Assembly: GCA_945877965.1 (NCBI GenBank)
Contig: CAMCTH010000041.1
Location: 1 to 14,490, forward strand
Length of the DNA: 14,490 nt
From: Planctomicrobium piriforme
GTDB taxonomy: Bacteria; Planctomycetota; Planctomycetia; Pirellulales; PNKZ01
Reading direction: 5' to 3'
Below are positions 6,799 through 13,583 of this stretch, piece by piece (position 1 is the first letter of the stretch; every line of letters starts with the position of its first letter). Under the pieces are notes generated by a model, which was given only the letters and a program-made list of their open reading frames with translations, had not been told where the DNA came from and did not search any database. Made by a program: the position numbers and the translations under genes.

Positions 6799-9700
6799 CT
6801 AATCGACGTACATAAACTCATTCAGGCACAACAGCACATGGCAGAACTCGACGAGTGCCTTATCGGCGTTCGCCGGAGTGTCGGCCCCGAGCGCCGCTTG
6901 CTGTTGCTTCACAAACGCGAGCATCTGGCTTCGCTCTCCGTTCGAGGGCGAGCGCGCGAACGCGATCTGATAGGCCCGATCGACGGCCCCGGCGAGCGAC
7001 GGATCGCCGGAGGTGCGAATCCGCTGCGCTAGCTTCTCGGCCTGCAAGCGTACGAACGGCGAGTTCATCAGGACCAGCGACTGCGTCGGTACGGTCGTGC
7101 TGATCCGCTCGCCGATGCTTTGCGTCGGCTCCGGGGCGTCGAACATCGTCATCAGCGGAATCAGTTCGCTCCGCTTCACGCGCAGGTAAATGCTCCGTCG
7201 CGGCGAGTCGTCGAGAACGCTCGGACCGTACATTTTCGAATCGAGCGTCCCGCCGACGGCCAGCAAGGCATCGCGAATCATTTCCGCTTCGAGCCGCTGC
7301 GGCTTGTGATGCCATAACCAACGATTGCTCGGATCGATCTTGGCATTCGCCGGATCGACCTGATCCGATTGCTGATAGACCTCGCTCAGCAACAACCGAC
7401 GATGCAGCGGCTTGAGGCGCCACCCTTCGCGGACCAACTCGCCGGCGAGCCATTCGAGCAGTTCCGGATGCGACGGGGCATCGCCTTGCGCACCGAAGTC
7501 GTTCGGCGTGCCGACGAGTCCTTCACCGAAATGGTGCTGCCACATTCGATTGACGATCACCCGCGCGAGCAGCGGCCCCGCGCCGTAATCGACGTCGGTC
7601 ATCCACTCACCCAGCGACACACGGGGATCGACCGGCTCGCTCGGAGTTTTCGTAATGCTCGTCGCCGTGCTGACCTTCGCTGTAGTGACGTTGGCATTGC
7701 CGCGCGACAGAACTTGCAACACGCCGGGCTCCGCCTTGCCAGCCTTGTTCGCGACTTCGCCGCGGCGGAGCAGGAAGACGTCCTGGCCGCCGGCGATCGT
7801 CGTGTAGACCTCGGTGAGGTTGCCGCGCGGAGCCGCCGCGGCATGCGTCTGCATCGCGCCATAGACCTTGCCGGCCTCGGCGTCGAATGGACTGAACCAC
7901 GCGACGGCCGCTTCGTGCAACGTCGGCGGCAGTTGGTTCTTGTTCGCGGCTAGGATCGCGCGCAGCTCGCCCAAGTGCTGCGCCACGAAATCGCCGGCCC
8001 ACGTCGCGGGGTTCGGCTCGACGCTCATCGCCAGGCGGAAACGTCCGAGCCCTTGATCGCGGAACCTCAGCTCGAAGGTGAGTTGCGTCCCCGAAGCAAA
8101 CCCCGGCAGACCGCCGTCGATCTCGAACACCGCCGCGTTGTCTTTCTTGGCGGTCGTCTTCACGACCCACGCCGTCTCAGGCTTGCCGTCGACGGCGTGC
8201 GCGATCGGTTGATCTTTATCTTCCGCGCCGGCGAACACCCCCTTGAGCTTCAGCACGACCGGCTTCTCTTTCGCCGCCGGATCGAGCGGCGCGGCGGTCA
8301 CCGTCAACTCCAGGAGTTGAAAGCTGCCGTCGTTATTCAGACCAGGTCCGCGCTGCGGCAACGACTTGTCGGTGAACGCATCGAGTCGCAGGGCCGCAAT
8401 ATTTTTCTGATGCGTCCGGACCTGAATCTTGTAGACCTCGGCCGACGGAACTTGCCCCGCTCCACGCCGTCGACGCAACGTCGTCCCCGGCGTGACCGAG
8501 CCGTCGTGCGCGATCACGCCCGCCGGCAGCAGCTTGAGAAACGATCGTTCAGCATCGGCTTCGACGGCGGCGAACGTTTGCCATCGCGGGGCGTCGGGCT
8601 GCTTCGGCAACTCCGTTTTCTGCCACGCCGCAAAACGCTTCGGCAACTCCGTCGCGGCGAACTGCTTCACGGCCGCGACGAACTTCTCGTGCTCGAGACG
8701 ATGCTTTTCTTGCGCCGCGCGCGTCGCTTCGGGGTCGCGATCGTACGAGCGGGCCCCGTGGACCGTCTTCCCCAGGCTCGCCGCGATGCCGTAGTAGTCT
8801 TGCTGTGGAATCGGATCGTACTTGTGATCGTGACAGCGGACGCAGCCCATCGTCAGGCCGAGCATCGAGCCGCCGATCGTCATGATCATGTCGTCGAGCT
8901 GATCGTAACGAATCCCCTCGACGGTCTTCGCGGTGATCTGGCCCGGATAGGGACCGGCGACGAGAAAGCCCACGGCCGCCGCGCCGTCGTAGGAGTTCGG
9001 CTGCAGTTTGTCGCCGGCCAACTGCATGCGCACGAACTCGTCGTACGGCAGGTCGGCGTTCAGCGCGCGAATGACCCAATCGCGATAGTGATACGCGCCG
9101 GGCCGAAAGCCGTCGAACTCGTAGCCGCCGCTCTCGGCATAACGGGCCGCATCGAGCCAGTGCCGCGCCCAACGCTCGCCATAATGCTCGCTCGCGAGCA
9201 ACTCGTCGACCACCTTGGCAAACGCGTCGCTCGACTCGTCGTCGACAAACGCTTGCACTTGCTCCGGCGTCGGCGGCAGGCCGATCAGATCGAAGTACGC
9301 GCGGCGAATCAGTTTCTCTTTGCTTGTCCGCACGTTCGTCCGGAGTCCGTGCTCAAGCTGCTTCGCCAGGACGAAGCGGTCGATCGGTCCGGCACTCGCC
9401 GGAATCTTGGCGTGCGTCGGCGGCGTGACGTTCGTCAGCGGTTGGAACGACCAGAACTTCCGTCCGGCGACGAGATCGATTTCGCGTTTGGCGACCGCCG
9501 GCTTTTTGCCTTGCCGCGGATCGGGAGCGCCGAGTTCGACCCACTTCACAAAGTCGGCGACGATCGCATCGCTCAGCTTGCCGGTCGGCGGCATCTCATA
9601 GCCGTCGAACTTCATCGCTTGAACGATCAGGCTCTCGGCCGGTTTGCCCGGCACGAGCGCGGGTCCGCTGTCGCCGCCGGTGAGCATCGCCGCGGCCGAG

Positions 9701-9888
9701 TCGAGCAGCAGTCCCCCTTTGAGTTTCTTCTTCGCCGCCGCCTCTTCTGAATGGCACGCATAACAGTGCTGCACCAACACGGGCCGAATCTTCTGTTCAA
9801 AAAACTGATGCCCCGCGGCGCTGGGCGTTTGTGCGCCGACGAGCGAAACGGAGCAGAGCCATGCGACGAGGGTCAGCCAAGCATGCAT
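6799..9888 (-). CDS. PSD1 protein: PSCyt1 + PSCyt2/DUF1549 + DUF1553, exported c-type cytochrome-like
   Basis: 1029 residues, ATG start, TAG stop. Residues 1-19 form a Sec signal peptide. The PSCyt1 domain (~28-125) has a haem-binding CYACH (Cys42, Cys45, His46) and the sequence YEMPPTGKLSD, with Met99 as likely second haem ligand. PSCyt2/DUF1549 (~165-375) includes RRAYFDLIGLPPTPEQV, YGERWARHWLDAARYAES and a second CVRCHDHKYDPI (Cys349, Cys352, His353). The middle region (~480-650) is beta-rich and resembles a jelly-roll or discoidin-like domain (VDGKPETAWVVKT, ELTFELRFRDQG-like segments); I cannot name it with certainty. DUF1553 (~754-1029) carries RVIVNRMWQHHFGEGLVGTP, DFGAQGDAPSHPELLEWLA and TVPTQSLVLMNSPFV. 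These proteins are almost confined to Planctomycetota and a few relatives; electron transfer or oxidative attack on polymers is proposed for them but unproven. It heads the operon with DUF1501. Confidence 0.95.
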   Translation of the reverse strand: MHAWLTLVAWLCSVSLVGAQTPSAAGHQFFEQKIRPVLVQHCYACHSEEAAAKKKLKGGLLLDSAAAMLTGGDSGPALVPGKPAESLIVQAMKFDGYEMPPTGKLSDAIVADFVKWVELGAPDPRQGKKPAVAKREIDLVAGRKFWSFQPLTNVTPPTHAKIPASAGPIDRFVLAKQLEHGLRTNVRTSKEKLIRRAYFDLIGLPPTPEQVQAFVDDESSDAFAKVVDELLASEHYGERWARHWLDAARYAESGGYEFDGFRPGAYHYRDWVIRALNADLPYDEFVRMQLAGDKLQPNSYDGAAAVGFLVAGPYPGQITAKTVEGIRYDQLDDMIMTIGGSMLGLTMGCVRCHDHKYDPIPQQDYYGIAASLGKTVHGARSYDRDPEATRAAQEKHRLEHEKFVAAVKQFAATELPKRFAAWQKTELPKQPDAPRWQTFAAVEADAERSFLKLLPAGVIAHDGSVTPGTTLRRRRGAGQVPSAEVYKIQVRTHQKNIAALRLDAFTDKSLPQRGPGLNNDGSFQLLELTVTAAPLDPAAKEKPVVLKLKGVFAGAEDKDQPIAHAVDGKPETAWVVKTTAKKDNAAVFEIDGGLPGFASGTQLTFELRFRDQGLGRFRLAMSVEPNPATWAGDFVAQHLGELRAILAANKNQLPPTLHEAAVAWFSPFDAEAGKVYGAMQTHAAAAPRGNLTEVYTTIAGGQDVFLLRRGEVANKAGKAEPGVLQVLSRGNANVTTAKVSTATSITKTPSEPVDPRVSLGEWMTDVDYGAGPLLARVIVNRMWQHHFGEGLVGTPNDFGAQGDAPSHPELLEWLAGELVREGWRLKPLHRRLLLSEVYQQSDQVDPANAKIDPSNRWLWHHKPQRLEAEMIRDALLAVGGTLDSKMYGPSVLDDSPRRSIYLRVKRSELIPLMTMFDAPEPTQSIGERISTTVPTQSLVLMNSPFVRLQAEKLAQRIRTSGDPSLAGAVDRAYQIAFARSPSNGERSQMLAFVKQQQAALGADTPANADKALVEFCHVLLCLNEFMYVD
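8601..8652 (-). repeat. 16-base direct repeat inside the PSD1 gene
   Basis: GCTTCGGCAACTCCGT occurs at 8601-8616 and again at 8637-8652, 36 bases (12 codons) apart and in frame. It encodes the repeated TELPK in ATELPKRFAAW and KTELPKQPD. It looks like a small internal duplication or codon-bias coincidence in a charged linker; no function is claimed. Confidence 0.5.
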
Positions 9889-9936
9889 GCGGGCAGACTT
9901 TCGAGAAGGACGAAGGGGCGGGGGCGTGACGGGCAG

Positions 9937-9948
9937 GCGGAGTCTTTC
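9937..9948 (-). promoter_or_regulatory. Copy of the Gfo/Idh/MocA upstream box in front of PSD1
   Basis: GCGGAGTCTTTC matches the repeated GCGGAGTCTTCC at 3554 and 3571 in 11 of 12 positions, in the same orientation. Its near edge is 49 bases from the PSD1 start codon (9888), almost the same distance as the box at 3554 from its gene (50 bases). It sits in the divergent gap shared with the UspA gene. A shared regulator or sigma-factor site is an inference. Confidence 0.35.
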
Positions 9949-10017
9949 AGTTTAAGGTCCGCGACGCCCGCAAAGCAATTGTTCCTCGGGCGCGTAGCTA
10001 TCTCCGGCGGGGGGCGG

Positions 10018-10023
10018 TATAAG
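10018..10023 (+). promoter_or_regulatory. Possible -10 element of the UspA gene
   Basis: TATAAG lies about 75 bases ahead of the UspA start codon in an otherwise G-rich stretch of the divergent intergenic region. No matching -35 hexamer at 16-18 bases was found, so this is only a weak candidate. Confidence 0.2.
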
Positions 10024-10048
10024 ACGAAGCTCACGTCCGTCCCCGGCG

Positions 10049-10085
10049 GCCGCGATGCGCCATCCGCGGCGATTCGCTCTTTTTT
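10049..10085 (+). other. Hairpin and T-run in the UspA leader
   Basis: GCCGCG (10049-10054) pairs exactly with CGCGGC (10065-10070) around a 10-base loop, and a run of six T follows at 10080-10085, just before the Shine-Dalgarno. The nine-base gap between stem and T-run is too long for a standard terminator. It may be a leader structure that affects UspA expression, or chance. Confidence 0.2.
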
Positions 10086-10097
10086 CGGAGATCGAGC

Positions 10098-10532
10098 ATG
10101 CAAGCGAAGTCCATTTTGGTCCCCGTCGACTTTTCCCCGACGAGCGATGCCGCTCTGCAGGCGGCGGTGACGATTGCCCGCGCCACGCAAGGGAAGCTGC
10201 TGGTCATCTACGTGCGCGAGCCGCATATTCCGCCGATCGACGGCAACGAATTTCTCTACGCGATCCCGGAAGACGACCATGCCGCACTCCAAGAACGGCT
10301 GCAAGCCTACTCGCAGCAGGCCGCCGCAGTCCCGTACGAGTATCGCTTGCTCGACGGTCCGATCGCCGAAACGATCGTCGAAGTCGCGGAAACCGAGAAG
10401 GTCGATCTGCTGGTGATCGGCACGCATGGACGACGCGGTATCTCGCGCTTGCTGATGGGAAGCGTGGCCGAGACGGTCATGCGCGAAGTCAAGTGCCCGG
10501 TGATGGCGGTGAAGGCCGGCGTCCCTGCTTAG
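10098..10532 (+). CDS. UspA-type universal stress protein (ATP-binding class)
   Basis: 144 residues, the normal length of a single Usp domain. GGAG (10087-10090) lies 7 bases before the ATG. SILVPVDFSPTSDAAL opens the fold with Asp11 at the nucleotide site. The ATP-binding signature G-x2-G-x9-G-S/T is intact: Gly108, Gly111, Gly121, Ser122 in GTHGRRGISRLLMGS. The C-terminal strand KCPVMAVK is typical. The protein is cytoplasmic and probably works as a dimer; such proteins help survival under starvation, oxygen limitation or oxidative stress by mechanisms that are only partly known. It is the only plus-strand gene here, divergent from PSD1 (209-base gap) and convergent with the globin kinase (40-base gap with no evident terminator hairpin). 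Being next to a gas-sensing kinase fits a role in a shift of oxygen or redox state, but this is context only. Confidence 0.95.
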   Translation: MQAKSILVPVDFSPTSDAALQAAVTIARATQGKLLVIYVREPHIPPIDGNEFLYAIPEDDHAALQERLQAYSQQAAAVPYEYRLLDGPIAETIVEVAETEKVDLLVIGTHGRRGISRLLMGSVAETVMREVKCPVMAVKAGVPA

Positions 10533-10572
10533 CAGACGCAACGTCGTAGAAAACCAACGGCCCGCACCAAAA

Positions 10573-11763
10573 TCAGCGGCCGGCGAAAGCGAGCGACTGC
10601 GGCGTCGCGGCCGGCAACGTCACGTAGAATTGCGACCCGACGCCCGGCCGACTGGTGACGCGAATTCGGCCGCGATGCTTCTCGACGATCGCGCGACTGA
10701 TCGCCAAGCCCAGACCGATGCCTCGCGCTTTCGTCGAATAGAGCGGCTCCATGATCCGCTCCAAATCTTCTCCTCGGATCCCCACGCCCGTGTCGGAGAC
10801 CACTACCTCGACGTCGTCGTCGGGGACGAACTGAGCCGTGATTTCCAGCCGACCTCCCTGTTCCATCGCGTCGCGGGCATTGCGAATCAGATTGCCGAAC
10901 ACGATCCGCAGCTGCGCGGCGTCGCCGAGCAGATCGGGCACCGTCGGCGGCACCTCCACGGCGACTTCGATCTTCTCCGAGAACGGAATGCCGTCGAGCA
11001 CGTCGCGCAAGCACGGCGCAATCGGCATGCACGACAAACAAGGGATCGGTAACCGCGCGAAGTCGTTGAGCGCCGTGATCACCTGATCCGAGATGTTCAC
11101 CTGCCGTTCGATGCGCGCCAAGTGCTCGGCTTGTTTCTGCGGGTTCGGATGCCGCGCGTTCAGCAGGTAGTAGACCGACGTCTTGATCACATTCAACGGA
11201 TTGCGCAATTCATGCGCGATGCCGCCTGCGACTTGTCCGATCGCGGCCAAGCGTTCGCTCTGTTGTCGTCGGCGAGTGTACTCCGATTGGTACGCGTCTT
11301 CGATGATCGCGAGGTCGAGATCGAGCAGACGATTGAGACTGCCGATCACCTCGGCCAATGCTACGGGGGAATCTTGCCACTGCTGCGCGACCGTGGCGGT
11401 GATCGCTGCGCGCAATCGCGAGAGGGCGGCGTTCGTGTAGATTTGCTCCAGGCCGATCTCGACGTGCCGCCGACCGACCTGCGAGCGGCGCAACACGTAG
11501 GCCTCGTCGTACGTGCCGGTAAAGAGTTCCTTGAGCCACAACCGCAGCGTCCCTTTGAGTCGCTCGATCTGCTCCGGTCCGCCGACGATCACCTTGCGGG
11601 TCGCCGGGTGTCGTTCGATCTCGCGGTAGAAATCGTCGATCCAAGGGACGAACGACGGTTCGACCCACGGTCCTAACGCGCGTACGCGTTCGGCGTCGGC
11701 GGCCGTCCACCCGACGTAGGCCTGCAGATCTCGATATCGCTGATACACTTCGGAGGGGCGCAT
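10573..11763 (-). CDS. Protoglobin-sensor histidine kinase, cytoplasmic, no partner regulator nearby
   Basis: 396 residues, ATG start, no signal peptide or membrane segment. Residues ~1-160 match the protoglobin/globin-coupled sensor domain: WIDDFYREIERHP, LKELFTGTYDEAYV and SQVGRRHVEIGLEQIY, in which His100 sits at the family's haem-ligating proximal position. A helix (EDAYQSEYTRRRQQSERLAA) links it to the HisKA domain with H-box GGIAHELRNPLNV and phospho-acceptor His184. The ATPase domain has the N-box FGNLIRNARDAM (Asn291, Asn295), VSDTGVGI (Asp324, Gly326) and GIGLGLAISRAIVEKH. It is therefore likely to bind haem, sense O2, NO or CO, and phosphorylate a response regulator. None is encoded on either side in this window. 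Three cysteines (242, 245, 251) lie in the segment between the HisKA helices and the ATPase domain. No strong Shine-Dalgarno is seen. Confidence 0.9.
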   Translation of the reverse strand: MRPSEVYQRYRDLQAYVGWTAADAERVRALGPWVEPSFVPWIDDFYREIERHPATRKVIVGGPEQIERLKGTLRLWLKELFTGTYDEAYVLRRSQVGRRHVEIGLEQIYTNAALSRLRAAITATVAQQWQDSPVALAEVIGSLNRLLDLDLAIIEDAYQSEYTRRRQQSERLAAIGQVAGGIAHELRNPLNVIKTSVYYLLNARHPNPQKQAEHLARIERQVNISDQVITALNDFARLPIPCLSCMPIAPCLRDVLDGIPFSEKIEVAVEVPPTVPDLLGDAAQLRIVFGNLIRNARDAMEQGGRLEITAQFVPDDDVEVVVSDTGVGIRGEDLERIMEPLYSTKARGIGLGLAISRAIVEKHRGRIRVTSRPGVGSQFYVTLPAATPQSLAFAGR

Positions 11764-11800
11764 CGACCGTCAACCGGAGCCATAGAGTTCGCAGCCATTT

Positions 11801-11827
11801 CGGCGGTCCGCACTGCGGACGCCGCCG
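11801..11827 (-). other. GC-rich hairpin upstream of the globin kinase
   Basis: CGGCGGTCCGCA (11801-11812) pairs with TGCGGACGCCGCCG (11814-11827) with a two-base bulge; the core GTCCGCA/TGCGGAC is exact. It lies 38-64 bases before the kinase start codon and about 220 bases after the stop of the ceramidase-like gene. No T-run follows on the minus strand. It may be a leader structure, an operator, or the end of the upstream transcript. Confidence 0.35.
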
Positions 11828-11851
11828 AGTTCTCCCCTTAAGCGAATCCGA

Positions 11852-11928
11852 TGCCGGCGACGCAATCGAGTCTCATCAACTGAGCGCGGCCCAGTCTCTC
11901 GGCTAAACAGCCCGTGCCGGCAACGCAA
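11852..11928. repeat. Imperfect 14-base direct repeat in the 280-base gap
   Basis: TGCCGGCGACGCAA (11852-11865) and TGCCGGCAACGCAA (11915-11928) agree in 13 of 14 positions, 63 bases apart; AGTCTC also recurs between them (11869-11874 and 11893-11898). The gap 11764-12043 holds no gene that I can support. The pair may be part of a dispersed intergenic repeat, which cannot be tested within one window. Confidence 0.35.
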
Positions 11929-12043
11929 CTCCGCGACAGGAGGAGAACGTGACGTCGATTCGGCGCGCGGCCTCGCGCACTCTGGTCCGATTTCGCACAG
12001 CGACCGACGCTCACCTGCCAGTCGCCGAATTCCGGCAGCAGCC

Positions 12044-13501
12044 CTACTTGAGCAAGGCCCGCAGGCCGTCCATCAGCACCCGTTCCACTTGTGGGGCCGT
12101 GTTCGACGACGAGGGCTGCGTTTCGTAGCCCCCTTGGGCGTACGCGATTTCGGTCCCGATATAGCCGGGCGCCCCGTCGCCGTACGCCGCCATGCAGACC
12201 GTATCGTCGGGACGAAGCTGCTGCGCCGCGAGCTGATACTCGACGAACAGCTCGCCCGGCATGTGGACGAGATAGACGCTCCCCAGCTTCAAGCAACTCA
12301 GCTCGATCGGCGCGCCGTGCCGCGTGCGTAGCACGAACGCCAACCGCGCGGCAGCCCGCATCCGTTCGCCTTCTTCGAGCTTGGGATCGGCCAGCGTGGC
12401 GCGAAGTTGCTCGACGTCCAAGTGCGCAGCCAAAGGCAATCGCACCGGCGCGACGCGCCATTCGCAATCGGCGGCCGTCAGCGGGATCTTCTTCGTCGCC
12501 TCCCAAGCGCGTTGCATACCGTCGGCCATCCGCTTCGTCAGCGTCACGCGCATTGCCGGCGTGCCGTCGTTGTACTTTCCCGCCGCCACGTTGCCGCCGG
12601 CCCCGTTGAAGTGCACCACCGTCAAACCTCTCCGCGTCCGCTCGTGCTCCGTTCGCGCCAGGCCGACGAACTCGGCCGTCACGTCTCCCTGACCGAAGTA
12701 ACTTTGCGGGTGCGTGGCATAGTAGCTCAACGACGCCAACGGTCGATCGCCGTCGAAGAACGTCAACATCTTCAACCACGGATCGATCACTCCTTCCGGC
12801 GCGGCCAACGCTTCTTCGACTCGCGCGGCACTCTGCTCGTAGCCCTGACGTTTGGCTTCGGCATTCAACTTCGACAAGATCGGCTCGGGAATCCGATACG
12901 AACTCGAACGCGCGATCATCACGCGACCGTCGGGACCGAGAATGCGACGATTCGACGCGACCTTCTCGACCTTCGCCATGCCGACGCCGAGATGCGTCAC
13001 CGGCTGCGCAGCGGCGAGCGCAACTTTCGCGGCCGACGCGGCATCGGCAATCGCCTTGCGCACGAACGGGATGTTGAACCGCTTGCCCGAGAGTCCGTGC
13101 GGGGCCAACAGTTCTTCGGTGCTGAAGTCGCAACGGACGCCGTCGTGCTGATGCAGCACGTGGACCGTCACCCGATCGGTCGACGTACCGACGGCCTGCG
13201 CCAAGGCTTCGCGCCACGCATCGTGACCGCCGTTGGAAATATTGATCCAATCGACGGCGCAAAGCACGATCGGCTTGCCGACTCCCGACAGCACGATCCC
13301 TCGTGCCGAGAGCGGGTCTTCAATCTTCCTGGCTAAAGCATAGGCGACCGGCGTGCCGAGCGGCGGAGTCGCATCGGCATGAAAGACGCCGATCCGCAAC
13401 ACGCCGGAATCCGCAGGCTCGGCAGCCGCAACTATTGACGAAGTGAGCACCACACACGTTGCTGCGACGAAGAACATGAGATTGCGTAACCGTCGTGCCA
13501 T
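12044..13501 (-). CDS. Exported neutral-ceramidase-fold protein lacking the usual nucleophile
   Basis: 485 residues from the ATG at 13501 to TAG; GGAGA (13510-13514) lies 7 bases before it, while the in-frame ATG at 13516 has no such site. Residues 1-27 form a Sec signal (FFVAATCVVLTSSIVAAA). The mature part follows the neutral/alkaline ceramidase N-terminal domain: GVFHADATPPLGTP; LHQHDGV (His117, His119) at the zinc site; ASNRRI near 182-187 at the family's NRS-like motif; YATHPQSYFG with His264; MPGELFVEY with Glu417; and APGYIGTEIAYAQGGYE with Tyr447. These match the family's two His, one Glu and one Tyr zinc ligands. The family's GD-V/M-S nucleophile motif reads GGNVAAGKYN here, with Ala306 where Ser is expected. 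It is shorter than true ceramidases (about 650 residues or more) and lacks their C-terminal Ig-like domain. It is probably a zinc hydrolase of unknown substrate rather than a ceramidase. Confidence 0.78.
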   Translation of the reverse strand: MARRLRNLMFFVAATCVVLTSSIVAAAEPADSGVLRIGVFHADATPPLGTPVAYALARKIEDPLSARGIVLSGVGKPIVLCAVDWINISNGGHDAWREALAQAVGTSTDRVTVHVLHQHDGVRCDFSTEELLAPHGLSGKRFNIPFVRKAIADAASAAKVALAAAQPVTHLGVGMAKVEKVASNRRILGPDGRVMIARSSSYRIPEPILSKLNAEAKRQGYEQSAARVEEALAAPEGVIDPWLKMLTFFDGDRPLASLSYYATHPQSYFGQGDVTAEFVGLARTEHERTRRGLTVVHFNGAGGNVAAGKYNDGTPAMRVTLTKRMADGMQRAWEATKKIPLTAADCEWRVAPVRLPLAAHLDVEQLRATLADPKLEEGERMRAAARLAFVLRTRHGAPIELSCLKLGSVYLVHMPGELFVEYQLAAQQLRPDDTVCMAAYGDGAPGYIGTEIAYAQGGYETQPSSSNTAPQVERVLMDGLRALLK

Positions 13502-13509
13502 GATCGATC

Positions 13510-13514
13510 TCTCC
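13510..13514 (-). promoter_or_regulatory. Ribosome binding site that fixes the ceramidase-like start at 13501
   Basis: On the minus strand GGAGA is followed by eight to nine bases to ATG (seven from the end of GGAGAG). The alternative ATG at 13516 overlaps this site and lacks one of its own. Confidence 0.55.
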
Positions 13515-13583
13515 ATGGGAGCTTGCTCGCGAAGGTCGGCGCGTCGTCGTCGGCCGGAAACATCCGTAAGACGAAGCCTCGTT

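Noticed and set aside
6743..6799. Extension of the second DUF1501 protein from a GTG at 6799
   Set aside because: It would put 19 residues before the Tat motif and overlap the PSD1 stop codon; the ATG at 6742 gives a normal Tat signal.
7975..9750. Plus-strand open frame of ~591 codons antisense to PSD1
   Set aside because: Same reason: mirror of a highly biased coding frame, no recognisable domain, no Shine-Dalgarno, composition dominated by Arg, Val, Ala and Leu.
10533..10572. Shared terminator between the convergent UspA and kinase genes
   Set aside because: The 40-base gap shows no self-complementary segment of useful length and no T-run.
11838..13262. Minus-strand open frame of ~474 codons overlapping the ceramidase-like gene
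   Set aside because: It is in another frame of the same strand, extremely Arg-rich, and competes with a frame that has signal peptide, zinc ligands and a ribosome binding site.
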